From the NCBI GenBank assembly GCA_900539755.1, contig UQDC01000002.1, forward strand, positions 62,001 to 126,000: 64,000 nt of DNA, in the 5' to 3' direction. Positions 25,547 to 34,516 of this stretch are shown in pieces (within the stretch, counting starts at the first letter, position 1; each line of letters opens with the position of its first letter). The notes beneath the pieces are model-generated. The model was not told where the DNA came from and made no database searches. It saw only the letters and a list, made by a program, of their open reading frames with translations. The position numbers and the translations under genes were made by a program. The DNA is from an uncultured Alistipes sp. GTDB taxonomy: Bacteria > Bacteroidota > Bacteroidia > Bacteroidales > Rikenellaceae.

Positions 25547-26770
25547 TTAATTAGTTTTTAATATTGTTAGTCCAATGGCAATACATAATGTGAGGGCATA
25601 ATGTATGGGGCGAATTTTTATGTGTTGATTGGCTGTAATATACATGAATAGTGTGAAGAAAATTACAGGGTATCTATTGCGAATATCTGTTACTCCCATA
25701 TACATGGTAACATATATAGTACTATATATACATAAATATAGTAAAAAATACTTGTTTAATTGTTTGTAGTTATTTATACAGGCGAGAAGAATTGGGATAA
25801 AACATATGTAATTTATTATGGATCCTAGTGTAATTAAGGTATTATCAAGTCCTGTATATATAGAAAACATTCCTGTTGCATCCATTGATGATCGCCATTC
25901 TGTGTAGTAGTTTATGGGTTGTGGGGTGAATAGAAACGATATGAAACCTATAAAAATTCGTTTTATACTTGTTAATATGATTGATCCCGTTATGTGTCCA
26001 TCTAACAGAGGCTTATATATCTCAATATCTTCATTAATGTATGCTAAAGCTGAGATCATTTGATTGCCTAATATGCGAATTATTGTTGGCAAGTTGACTA
26101 CAAGAACGGATATAACTAATATGTAAATAATATGTTGAGTTTTTCGTGTGAAGATATGTTTGTTTTTTATCCACCATACGCACATTATGGGCAATAATAG
26201 CACTGGACGAATTGTAGTAAGTCCTATTAACCCTAAGAATGTCCATTGTTTTGATAGCTTATTATTAGGAATAGCTCCAAAGCCGATTAATATTATTGTA
26301 ATAAAGAAGTAAATGTATAGATCTCGAACATTTCGGATAATTATCATTAATAAAAATGGATTAAATAATAGTAAAATGTCGAGATATGATATTTTATTTA
26401 TTTTTTTTGTTAATAATAGATATGTAGATAAATAGACTAATATATTAGCAACTTTAAGGATGCTTGATACAGTATTCGGATCTTTATATAAATGATTATA
26501 AAACCAATTTATTACTGGATAAAATATGTTTGATCCACCTTCATATTGAAGAATCTGACTAAATGTAAGATGTACGGTTTCGTCATAATACACTCCAGGA
26601 TCACTAAAATGGAATGATCTGTTGTATATGTGATTAAGATAGATTAAATCGCTAAACGTTAGTATTAGATATACCCCTAAAGCGAAGTAAACTAATACTC
26701 GCCGTTGGCGAGAATCAGTTTTGTATAGTTGATATATGAGAATGAAACTAAATAGTGCAATGAGAATCAT
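25547..26770 (-). CDS. Wzy/EpsG-like polysaccharide polymerase
   Basis: Encodes 407 residues with about 10-11 hydrophobic helices and a large loop between the first helices containing RSFHFSDPGVYYDE, the arrangement of EpsG/Wzy-like polymerases, which join lipid-linked repeat units at the periplasmic face of the inner membrane. Sequence similarity in this group is always weak, so the call rests on topology and on its place between wzx and glycosyltransferases. Positively charged residues flank helices as expected. It overlaps the preceding GT4 gene by one base and touches the next acyltransferase gene. Confidence 0.75.
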   Translation of the reverse strand: MILIALFSFILIYQLYKTDSRQRRVLVYFALGVYLILTFSDLIYLNHIYNRSFHFSDPGVYYDETVHLTFSQILQYEGGSNIFYPVINWFYNHLYKDPNTVSSILKVANILVYLSTYLLLTKKINKISYLDILLLFNPFLLMIIIRNVRDLYIYFFITIILIGFGAIPNNKLSKQWTFLGLIGLTTIRPVLLLPIMCVWWIKNKHIFTRKTQHIIYILVISVLVVNLPTIIRILGNQMISALAYINEDIEIYKPLLDGHITGSIILTSIKRIFIGFISFLFTPQPINYYTEWRSSMDATGMFSIYTGLDNTLITLGSIINYICFIPILLACINNYKQLNKYFLLYLCIYSTIYVTMYMGVTDIRNRYPVIFFTLFMYITANQHIKIRPIHYALTLCIAIGLTILKTN

Positions 26771-27999
26771 TATACCAAAACTTCAGTGCGGAAATTTTGT
26801 AATATATGGCTGGCCGTATATGGTTGTGGGTATTCTTTGTGAATGTGAAGCCTTCCGTTAGAGTAGTCTGCTGCTATGTTTTCTATTGTTGCACATATTG
26901 CATCTTGATCAGTAACATCTGAAAAATAATCGATTAGTTTATCGGTATACATGTCTGCTAATACTCCACGTTGAGGACTTAAAGCCCAGATGGGTTTTAG
27001 ACATTGAAAATAATCAATGACTTTACTTGGTAAAAAGATTCCTTCATTACATGGTGCCTCTATAATGAGACATACGTCGTATTGCGCAATGATTTTAAGA
27101 CTTTCTCGATATTTTACAGGTTGACATCTAAATACAATGTCTTTTAATGCAAGTCGTTCTAAGAGGTCCTCAAATTGATGTGCATCTGATCTGTCAAAAA
27201 TGGTGAGTAGATCAATTCGTAATGCTATTTCGGGATGTTTTTTGTGAAATACTGATATCCCTTTTAATAAAGTAGCTGGATCTCGCTCTTTGCCCAATGA
27301 GCCTGCATAAATCATTTTTAATGTACCGTCGGGTTGAAGGGGAGAGGTGTTAACAGGCATGTCTATGAGGGCATGTGGAATAATTACGCATGACTCTGGA
27401 TCCATTCCTGTCATATATTGTAGCATGTAATCTCTCAGTCTGTTTGATGGAAATAAATTCTTGAACGAGTATTTACCTATATCGCGAATGAGTTTTTTTC
27501 TCCAATGTGAAATAGGAGCGTTGATCCCTTGACCATATGGTTCCGGATATTTTATCCACATATATGGATCATTCCACGTTGCAACCCATTTAATTTTGTA
27601 TCGTTTAGCCAAATATGCTCCTAACACTTCAGAAGGATAGTCCTTAGTGAAAATATAACTATACTTATGTTGTGAGAGCAATTTCTTGCACTCTTTTAAC
27701 GCTGGATATACCCAATTAATTCCTTTATAAATGTATCCTGTTTGTACCAAAACTTTTATATGATGCCACAAGTTTTTTAGATTACGCTTACGACTCATGG
27801 GTATATATACGATCTTATGAACCTTTGCAAATAAAGCATTATCATCGTCTTCAGGATAAGCATTGGTTACTCGGCCACACACTAGGTCAATTTCATATCC
27901 CGCATCTGCGAGTATTTTTATTTGTTTAGCATTAACGTACGCTTCTGGGTTGTTAGGAGGATATGAACTAGGAGCGATGAATAAAATTCGTTGTTTCAT
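26770..27999 (-). CDS. GT4 family glycosyltransferase
   Basis: Encodes 409 residues. The start RILFIAPSSYPPNNPEAYVNAKQIKIL is typical of GT4 enzymes of the WbuB/FucNAc-transferase type. The donor domain has MIYAGSLGKERDPATLLKGI and a C-terminal segment LIIEAPCNEGIFLPSKVIDYFQCLKPI, in which the usual E-x7-E is modified (E-A-P...S-K-V-I-D-Y), as seen in that subgroup. Donor and acceptor unknown. It lies 23 nt after another GT4 gene and overlaps the polymerase gene by one base. Confidence 0.85.
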   Translation of the reverse strand: MKQRILFIAPSSYPPNNPEAYVNAKQIKILADAGYEIDLVCGRVTNAYPEDDDNALFAKVHKIVYIPMSRKRNLKNLWHHIKVLVQTGYIYKGINWVYPALKECKKLLSQHKYSYIFTKDYPSEVLGAYLAKRYKIKWVATWNDPYMWIKYPEPYGQGINAPISHWRKKLIRDIGKYSFKNLFPSNRLRDYMLQYMTGMDPESCVIIPHALIDMPVNTSPLQPDGTLKMIYAGSLGKERDPATLLKGISVFHKKHPEIALRIDLLTIFDRSDAHQFEDLLERLALKDIVFRCQPVKYRESLKIIAQYDVCLIIEAPCNEGIFLPSKVIDYFQCLKPIWALSPQRGVLADMYTDKLIDYFSDVTDQDAICATIENIAADYSNGRLHIHKEYPQPYTASHILQNFRTEVLV

Positions 28000-28022
28000 T
28001 TTGGATGTCGGATGAGTTATTA

Positions 28023-29207
28023 TTATTCAGTCAATTGCTTTAATGTTGCTTCCCATTGATCTGCAATTTTTTCAATTGTAAATCTTCGGCAATTCTTAAT
28101 AGCACCTTTTGCTATTTCAGTCCTATAAGTAGGTTCGTTCATTAGTTTAAGAAGAGCTTCAACGTAGCCAGTTTGATTATTTGCTGGTATAATGATTCCA
28201 TTTTCTCCTGAAGTGATGATGTCATGAACAGCAGGAAATGTGTCGTACACAATTGGAACGCATCCCATTTGAGAGGCTTCAGTTAAAGTTAGTCCCCAGC
28301 CTTCAAATGCTGAAGTCATCATAAAAATAGCGGCATCGTGAAATAGTGGCTCTGGATTGGTGGTTGCAGGTTTAAATTGAATATGTTTTAAATGCTTTTG
28401 AGATGCAAGATGTTTGTAATAAGCAGCATGGGGGCCATCGCCTACAATATGTAACTCCCAATTGTTAATCCCTTCTTTTTCGATACACTCCCAGATTTGA
28501 ATTGCTTTACTAATTCTTTTTTGTCCCTCTTCCAGTCGAGAAACTATTAATACGATATTCTTTTTTTGTTGTAAAGATTCTTCTGGTAGAATATGCTCAA
28601 ACGTTATAGAGTTGTTTATAAAAGTTAATCTCTCTCCATTTTTTATCCTATTCTCATGTTTGAAAAGTCGAATGTGAGATTCTGCCAAAAGAACGTATTT
28701 GTCGCTGATCGAGTAACCTTTACGGCATATGTATATAGCTCTTGCTTGTAGATATATATAGTAATAAGGTCTTATCAGTGCTTTAATATGATCTTTCCAA
28801 GTCAGTTTTTCTTTGAGTTTGGGCAATCCTTTAAGCTCAAGTGAAAGATGACCAGGCAATGTGTGATAAAACGTTACAATGGGTGTTTGGGTAATTTTTT
28901 TTAGCTTTTGGCATAATCTAAGATTATATAATAAAGCGCCTTGTTGATTGATAATGACGTCGATTTGATTATGCTTTATAAATTCTGCAACTTGACGTAC
29001 CGTGATTTTCAGTGATGTTTGTGGGGTAATAGCCATAGTTGCCGTATATTTAGCCTTGCGTTGAGTCGGAATATCTGCCATCCCTGCATGATACAATCCA
29101 AAACATTTATGCCCTCGATGGATGAGTTCACTAGCAATATTATCTGTAACACGTGCTATTCCACCCGCATAGGGCATCAGAGTGATGGTATAAAATAGGA
29201 TATTCAT
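28023..29207 (-). CDS. GT4 family glycosyltransferase
   Basis: Encodes 394 residues. N-terminal domain begins NILFYTITLMPYAGGIARVTDNIASEL with the Gly-Gly loop; the donor domain has LIVSRLEEGQKRISKAIQIW (Arg-Lys pair of the phosphate site) and the signature SAFEGWGLTLTEASQMGCVPIVYD near 315-340 with both conserved Glu residues. A retaining GT4 enzyme of the capsule pathway. It starts 7 nt after the flippase gene and runs into the next GT4 gene after 23 nt. Confidence 0.9.
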   Translation of the reverse strand: MNILFYTITLMPYAGGIARVTDNIASELIHRGHKCFGLYHAGMADIPTQRKAKYTATMAITPQTSLKITVRQVAEFIKHNQIDVIINQQGALLYNLRLCQKLKKITQTPIVTFYHTLPGHLSLELKGLPKLKEKLTWKDHIKALIRPYYYIYLQARAIYICRKGYSISDKYVLLAESHIRLFKHENRIKNGERLTFINNSITFEHILPEESLQQKKNIVLIVSRLEEGQKRISKAIQIWECIEKEGINNWELHIVGDGPHAAYYKHLASQKHLKHIQFKPATTNPEPLFHDAAIFMMTSAFEGWGLTLTEASQMGCVPIVYDTFPAVHDIITSGENGIIIPANNQTGYVEALLKLMNEPTYRTEIAKGAIKNCRRFTIEKIADQWEATLKQLTE

Positions 29208-29214
29208 TTTAGTG

Positions 29215-30702
29215 TTACTTTTTTTTGTATTTATTTTTCAAATTCGACCACAGCTCTTGTAATTGTATGCGCTTATTAAGCTCTTGATAGATTATGTATA
29301 ATGAATAAATGTAGAGAAGTGATCCGCAAACGTATATCCAAGGTGAAGTAAGGAATATAGTGCATAAAAAAATAGAAATAGCAATAGCAAATAGCTTGAT
29401 ATATAATTGAATAAAAGAACGATTAAACGAAAATTGATATTTCCGTTTTGTTACTTGAGTAATTAAAATCAGATAGAGAAAATTACTACAAACAAAACCT
29501 ATCGACAAGCCTTCGAGATTGTAAATGGCGTAACCAATTGCACTTCCCAAAAAATTTATACTTGTTGTGATTATTGCTTCATAAAGAAGAAATGTTTTTT
29601 TATCACCTTTTGAAAATGATATTGTGCCAACAGGATAAGCCGCAGCTCGCAGTAACATTCCTAACAGCATCCACCGTATAACTGGAATAATTGTAGTGAA
29701 CTCTTGAGATAATACAATGTATATAACTAGTGGTGCGAATAAAATCATGGCACCAAAAATTGCTGTGACGCATAAAATATTAATTTCAGCTTGTTGGTTG
29801 ACTATTTCACGAACTTGATTGTTATTGTGACACACGGCAGCTAACCGTGGAAGTAAATCAACGCTCATGGCTGTAAAAATCATGCCGACCGATTGATTTG
29901 TTATGCTGGCAGCTCCTTGGTACAGTCCAACATCTGCAAGACTGCCCGTTATGGTAATAAAAGCATTAAGCAAATATGTACTTGCCAAGCTCATCATGTT
30001 GGATATCATCATGAAAATGCCAAGGCTCGCCATTCCTCGTCCTTCCTGAAAAACTTGTCGAAGTGGTAATTGAATCGTCGTATTTGTTTTCCTTGATATA
30101 AACCATGAGATTGACCATGTCGCTATAGCTGATATTATGATGGCTGGCAGAATGCCGCTAATCCCGTACATTAGGTATATCGGTATAACAATGATAACAC
30201 CAACTAAAGATCCGCATAGTGAGGCTTTGGCTAACTTGTTTAGTTGTCTTGTCCCTTGTAAAATAGCAAGTCTTGATTTGTGAAAAATAATTGCTATTAC
30301 TGCAAGACTTAACCACATGAAACTATATGTGTAGTTTTTGTTGTTAAAAGATATACTACTAATAATTGGTGCTGCTATAATTAATATAAGAGCTCCAATG
30401 ATTGCGCATCCTATAATCCATTTATTGAATACATATAGGACATGCCCTAAACGGTTTTTATCTTCAGTTTCAGTAGCTTGTGCAAGAGTCCTTACTGCAC
30501 TGTAATTTAATCCGAAATTTGCAAACTCTGCGATCATATTAATGACCGAATTGAAAATTGAATTGAGTCCCATTCCGGTTGGCCCCAGCAAAATTGCGAC
30601 AATTTTACCTTTGACGATCGCCGTGAGAATTTGCATGACTTGAACACCTCCAAAAATACTGGTGTTTTTAAGGATGTGTCTATATCTAGATTGGTCTGAC
30701 AC
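29215..30702 (-). CDS. wzx: Wzx-like oligosaccharide flippase
   Basis: Encodes 495 residues with about 14 membrane helices in the polysaccharide transporter (PST/MOP) pattern. The N-terminal block KNTSIFGGVQVMQILTAIVKGKIVAILLGPTGMGL is characteristic. Wzx moves undecaprenyl-pyrophosphate-linked repeat units from the cytoplasmic to the periplasmic face for Wzy-type polymerisation. A short Lys-rich tail ends the protein. It follows a 591-bp gap after licD and heads the run of glycosyltransferase genes, so it may have its own promoter, although no consensus element was found. Confidence 0.88.
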   Translation of the reverse strand: MSDQSRYRHILKNTSIFGGVQVMQILTAIVKGKIVAILLGPTGMGLNSIFNSVINMIAEFANFGLNYSAVRTLAQATETEDKNRLGHVLYVFNKWIIGCAIIGALILIIAAPIISSISFNNKNYTYSFMWLSLAVIAIIFHKSRLAILQGTRQLNKLAKASLCGSLVGVIIVIPIYLMYGISGILPAIIISAIATWSISWFISRKTNTTIQLPLRQVFQEGRGMASLGIFMMISNMMSLASTYLLNAFITITGSLADVGLYQGAASITNQSVGMIFTAMSVDLLPRLAAVCHNNNQVREIVNQQAEINILCVTAIFGAMILFAPLVIYIVLSQEFTTIIPVIRWMLLGMLLRAAAYPVGTISFSKGDKKTFLLYEAIITTSINFLGSAIGYAIYNLEGLSIGFVCSNFLYLILITQVTKRKYQFSFNRSFIQLYIKLFAIAISIFLCTIFLTSPWIYVCGSLLYIYSLYIIYQELNKRIQLQELWSNLKNKYKKK

Positions 30703-31293
30703 GAGTTTAAACTTTGTTGGTTTTTGGGTGAATCTGATTTAGTAAGCAGCAGAATTAAAAATACATGATGCATGAGACATGACAAACTATCCATTTGCTA
30801 TTATGTCGCGCTTTGTTATGAGTCATGTTGTTGTGAGCTTGAATTTAATAGGTTACACATCATGTATTAAAATGTGTGATGATATTTTTCATAATAGCAT
30901 ATCTGTCATGGGTACGTATAATTACAAAATGTATCTGAATTACTATTGATGCGACAAATTATAGGAACGTTGCATATTGGGTAATACGATGTCTGGTTTT
31001 GCATTTTTATGTTGCTTACTATGCATTCAGCATGAGTGGGCGCATCACTTTGAAACTATGCATGATAGTCTCTATAAGTATATTGCGAGCTATTGAGGAT
31101 AGTTTGGAAACGTGCCATTCACTTAGTAACAACAGTGATTCGTGAATATTGTTGAATAAACGTATTCAGATGAACACTGTTGGTTATCGAATTAAGCATG
31201 AACTTAAATAATGTCAAAATTTATGCATGTTTTTGAAATAGTATGGGGCGATATATTGACTGTTACAATAAATCGGAAGACGGATTGAAACTT
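30703..31293. other. AT-rich non-coding gap inside capsule locus
   Basis: 591 bp between licD and wzx, the only long gap in an otherwise tightly packed gene run. It is AT-rich. Small inverted repeats occur, for example 7-bp arms AACTTTC/GAAAGTT near 31289-31308, overlapping the end of licD. No open frame with family resemblance, and no consensus promoter, was found. Confidence 0.5.
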
Positions 31294-32109
31294 TCAATCA
31301 TGAAAGTTAATTGGGGAAGAATGAATTTCGATTTTTGATGTATGTGCTTGAATTTTATCTAAATCGGGCAATTTTAAGTAATCTCCATACTCATCTTTTA
31401 AATATTGGTCATAATTACGTGGGCAAGGGAATAGTCTGCCTTCAAATTCTATTTGTGTTAATGGGAAAATATCCTGTTCCTTAATGGATATATTTTCAAA
31501 TCCAGATCCGTATGTTGGAATTAATTTCTTATTGGGAAGAAAAAAATCAAATGTGCGGATAATGTTTAATAAACTTTTATATCCCCATTTCCCAAGTCTG
31601 AATATAATTTTACTTATTTTTTGTTTTTCGATTTTACTGCCATATATTAAAATTTTCCATGCCAGCTTCCCACACAACGAAGCAATCGGTTGCGAACAAT
31701 TTTCAAAAACTATGATGTCAATATATATCCCTTTATATTTATAGTTTTTGTCCTGAGAGCCTTGTTCTTGTATCCATGAGTTTTTATCACGTAATTTGGC
31801 ATAAGGAACTACGTAATATGGATCGTTACTATTGGTTTGTAATGCTATATTTTCAGTTTCTTTAAACGTTTTTATAAATTTATTGTAATCTTTACGAAGC
31901 ATATCAATATCAACATCGTCATCCCATGGTATAAATCCCTTGTGACGTACGGCTCCTAAACATGTTCCGCCAGCGAGCCAATATTGAATTTCGTGTTGTC
32001 TGCAAAAGGCATCAAACCATTCCAACATTTCCAGCATTCTCATTTGATGCATTCTCAATTGAGATCCATCAGGGTTGAACCTCGCACGTAATTGAGCTTC
32101 TTGCGTCAT
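31294..32109 (-). CDS. licD: LicD family phosphotransferase
   Basis: Encodes 271 residues. The LicD core is clear at about 23-75: LEMLEWFDAFCRQHEIQYWLAGGTCLGAVRHKG, then FIPWDDDVDIDM with the metal-binding acidic triad. LicD proteins are cytoplasmic nucleotidyltransferase-fold enzymes that move a phospho-alcohol (phosphocholine in Haemophilus and Streptococcus; ribitol-phosphate in the related fukutins) from a CDP carrier to a glycan. The donor here is probably made by the cytidylyltransferase fusion encoded 8 nt upstream, so phosphocholine is not the first guess. It is followed by a 591-bp gap. Confidence 0.9.
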   Translation of the reverse strand: MTQEAQLRARFNPDGSQLRMHQMRMLEMLEWFDAFCRQHEIQYWLAGGTCLGAVRHKGFIPWDDDVDIDMLRKDYNKFIKTFKETENIALQTNSNDPYYVVPYAKLRDKNSWIQEQGSQDKNYKYKGIYIDIIVFENCSQPIASLCGKLAWKILIYGSKIEKQKISKIIFRLGKWGYKSLLNIIRTFDFFLPNKKLIPTYGSGFENISIKEQDIFPLTQIEFEGRLFPCPRNYDQYLKDEYGDYLKLPDLDKIQAHTSKIEIHSSPINFHD

Positions 32110-32117
32110 CGTATCTA

Positions 32118-33467
32118 TTATTTGATAGAAGTAAAATCTTTCCCTTGGTAAAAGTCTTCAATAATATTAACTATTGCTAAAGATTCTGAGGGGGTGATGT
32201 AATTGTAATTTTGTAAGGTTTCAATGGCTTTTAAGAACGAAACTAACTCGTAACGAATCCCTTCTCCATCCAGTTGGTAGAAATAGCGTTTATTATTTGA
32301 CTGATCTTCATACCGAATTTCAAAGTATTCTGTTTTCCACCATGGGGCCGGAACATAAATATAACCTTGAGTTCCTGAAACAATCAATTCTCCTTCAGTT
32401 TTTACCCCTTTGCCGACTTTTATTGACGCTACAGCATTGGGATAAATAAAAGAAATTTTGGTGAATGAATCATATTTCCAGTCTTCATTAACAATTCGTG
32501 ATACAATTGTTTTATTGGTATATTGCGTTCCTAATAATTGAAATACAGGCAATAATGCATTAGGTCCCCATGAGCAGATACTGTTCCATGTGTTTTTTAA
32601 GTCGCTGTTTTGTAAATCGATGTCCCGGAGACTTGTACATGAGGCATCTACTGATACAATATTCCCGATTCGTCCACTTTTTGCCAATAATAGCAATCTA
32701 TAATAAGCTGTCGTATAAGCAGTTCGAATTGCATCCATAAGAATGCAATTGCGCTGTTTTGCCAATTGCATTAATTCAAGCCATTGTGTATGGGAGGTTA
32801 CAATGGGCGATTCGCATAACACATGTTTGTTTTGTTGTAGGGCTGCTTTGATTTGATCGTAATGCTGGTGGGGATGAGAAATTAAGTAAACAGCATCAGT
32901 CTGTTTAAGAAATTCTTGGAAATTATCTTTGTATAAAGGCAGACCTTTGATTTCGTCTGAAAAGGCTGCAGTCGTATCATGAGAAGTGAAGATACTAGTG
33001 ATATTGATGCCGTTGACGTAATGGCTTTCTGTGGCGACCTTATTCAAAAATGCGGAGTCTCCTATTAATCCTAATCTTACCTCTCTTTGTTCAGAACGCA
33101 ATTCAGAACTAGAAATACCTTGTGTACGGTCAAGATAGATTACTTTGCAATATTCTTGTAAATAGTCGAATTTACCTTTCCAATCAGAACCGACAGTAAA
33201 TATATCGACACCATGACGTTTGATGTCGTCGATTTTTTGGCCTTCATATTCTTCAACGATAATTTCGTCTGCTAGCCCCGTGGCTTTAACAGCTTCGATT
33301 CTTTCCATCAAGGGTTGTTGAACATTAATTTTCCCTCGTGCTTGATCAAAACCATCAGCAGTGACTCCGACAATTAAATAATCTCCTAGAGCTTTAGCTC
33401 GCTCTAAGAGTCGGATATGTCCACGGTGTAACAAATCATATGTGCCGTATGTGATTACTTTAATCAT
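32118..33467 (-). CDS. Cytidylyltransferase fused to Gfo/Idh/MocA-like oxidoreductase
   Basis: Encodes 449 residues in two parts. Residues 1-125 are a TagD-like cytidylyltransferase: YDLLHRGH (HxGH nucleotide motif, His14/His17), TVGSDWKGK, and RTQGISSSELR at 114-124. Such domains make CDP-glycerol or a similar CDP-alcohol from CTP and an alcohol phosphate. Residues about 129-449 have the Gfo/Idh/MocA layout: Rossmann start VRLGLIGDSAF, then ISHPHQHYDQIKAALQQNKHVLCESP, and a C-terminal beta-sheet domain. In the classical E-K-P motif the catalytic Lys is Ser here (Glu219-Ser-Pro), and the Rossmann glycine pattern is weak, so dehydrogenase activity is uncertain. The start overlaps the aminotransferase stop by 4 bp. 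Confidence 0.87.
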   Translation of the reverse strand: MIKVITYGTYDLLHRGHIRLLERAKALGDYLIVGVTADGFDQARGKINVQQPLMERIEAVKATGLADEIIVEEYEGQKIDDIKRHGVDIFTVGSDWKGKFDYLQEYCKVIYLDRTQGISSSELRSEQREVRLGLIGDSAFLNKVATESHYVNGINITSIFTSHDTTAAFSDEIKGLPLYKDNFQEFLKQTDAVYLISHPHQHYDQIKAALQQNKHVLCESPIVTSHTQWLELMQLAKQRNCILMDAIRTAYTTAYYRLLLLAKSGRIGNIVSVDASCTSLRDIDLQNSDLKNTWNSICSWGPNALLPVFQLLGTQYTNKTIVSRIVNEDWKYDSFTKISFIYPNAVASIKVGKGVKTEGELIVSGTQGYIYVPAPWWKTEYFEIRYEDQSNNKRYFYQLDGEGIRYELVSFLKAIETLQNYNYITPSESLAIVNIIEDFYQGKDFTSIK

Positions 33468-34510
33468 TGGTGGTCATATTTGCTAATATTCTCTGCTAAT
33501 GTTGTAAGCTCTTGATCACTTTGTAATCCCATGTGAGATACTCTGTAAAAGCCGGGGACGGATCCAGGCATGATATAAGTATTGCATTCTTCGATCAATT
33601 TTCTGAAAATATGCTTGTCAGTTTTTTCATGTGTTTGAAACCCTGTTATGGCATACGATGGATTTTCAGCTGCAATAGTCCATCCATATTTGGTGCATAA
33701 TTTTCGGAAGATCTCGGCTCTATGATGAACTTGTTTGATGTTTGGTCCTTCACCACCCTCTGCCTGTAATTGTTTTAATCTGGCATGTAGTTGGAGATAA
33801 ATTGTGGTCGCTGGACTGAATGGGGTTTGACCTCGTTTCAAATTATTTAAATTATCATCAAAATCCCAATAGTATCCCTTATGATTGAATGTATAGTTAG
33901 TTAGATGTGATGATAAAAATATAATCGATAATCCAGGAGGGACATTGAGCCCTTTCTGGGTACTAGTAACGCAAATATCAATCTTTAAATCATCCATATT
34001 TAGATCTTCTGCTAAAAATGAACTGATTACATCAACAATTAATGAAATGTGATATTTGTTGCAAATCTGAGAGATCTTGCGTAAATCAAATAATTGGCCT
34101 GAACTGGTCTCATGATGTTGGCATAGTAGTACATCAGGTTGTTCTCTGACTATAGTTTCCTCCATGTCGCAGTAATCAATGTCTTTGGCAAAGGGAACTT
34201 TATAATCACAAGCATTAATTCCATAATACTGACATAATGAGAACCACCGATGGCCGAATGACCCTCCATCAATGACAAATGCTTTCTTTTTTGTTGAGAC
34301 ATAATTTTCTACGATAGCACTCATCGCACCAGTACCTGAACCTGTGTAAATGATTGTACGACCATTTTTGCAGTGTATCAGATCTAAAAGAATTTGTTCA
34401 GATTCCAAATTAATCATCGAAAATTCCTGAGTCCTCATATATGGAATTGGCTCAGATCCAATTGCAGCAATAGTTCTATCGAGATTGCCAGGAAAAACAA
34501 AAGATTGCAT
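33464..34510 (-). CDS. Class V aminotransferase, AEP-transaminase-like
   Basis: Encodes 348 residues of the PLP-dependent class V family, closest in pattern to 2-aminoethylphosphonate:pyruvate aminotransferases (PhnW/AepZ): TGSGTGAM at 56-63 (phosphate cup), GGSFGHRW at 82-89, QHHETSSG at 131-138, the PLP-ring Asp160 in IVDVISS and the Schiff-base Lys186 in STQKGLN. It therefore probably adds or removes an amino group on a small aldehyde or ketone. No phosphoenolpyruvate mutase or phosphonopyruvate decarboxylase lies in the window, so a phosphonate substrate is unproven. It is tightly linked to the cytidylyltransferase fusion (4-bp overlap) and licD. Confidence 0.85.
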   Translation of the reverse strand: MQSFVFPGNLDRTIAAIGSEPIPYMRTQEFSMINLESEQILLDLIHCKNGRTIIYTGSGTGAMSAIVENYVSTKKKAFVIDGGSFGHRWFSLCQYYGINACDYKVPFAKDIDYCDMEETIVREQPDVLLCQHHETSSGQLFDLRKISQICNKYHISLIVDVISSFLAEDLNMDDLKIDICVTSTQKGLNVPPGLSIIFLSSHLTNYTFNHKGYYWDFDDNLNNLKRGQTPFSPATTIYLQLHARLKQLQAEGGEGPNIKQVHHRAEIFRKLCTKYGWTIAAENPSYAITGFQTHEKTDKHIFRKLIEECNTYIMPGSVPGFYRVSHMGLQSDQELTTLAENISKYDHQ

Positions 34511-34516
34511 ATTGTT

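Noticed and set aside
30534..30794. 86-codon minus-strand frame at the start of wzx
   Set aside because: It overlaps the first 56 codons of wzx in another frame and extends into the non-coding gap; not protein-like.
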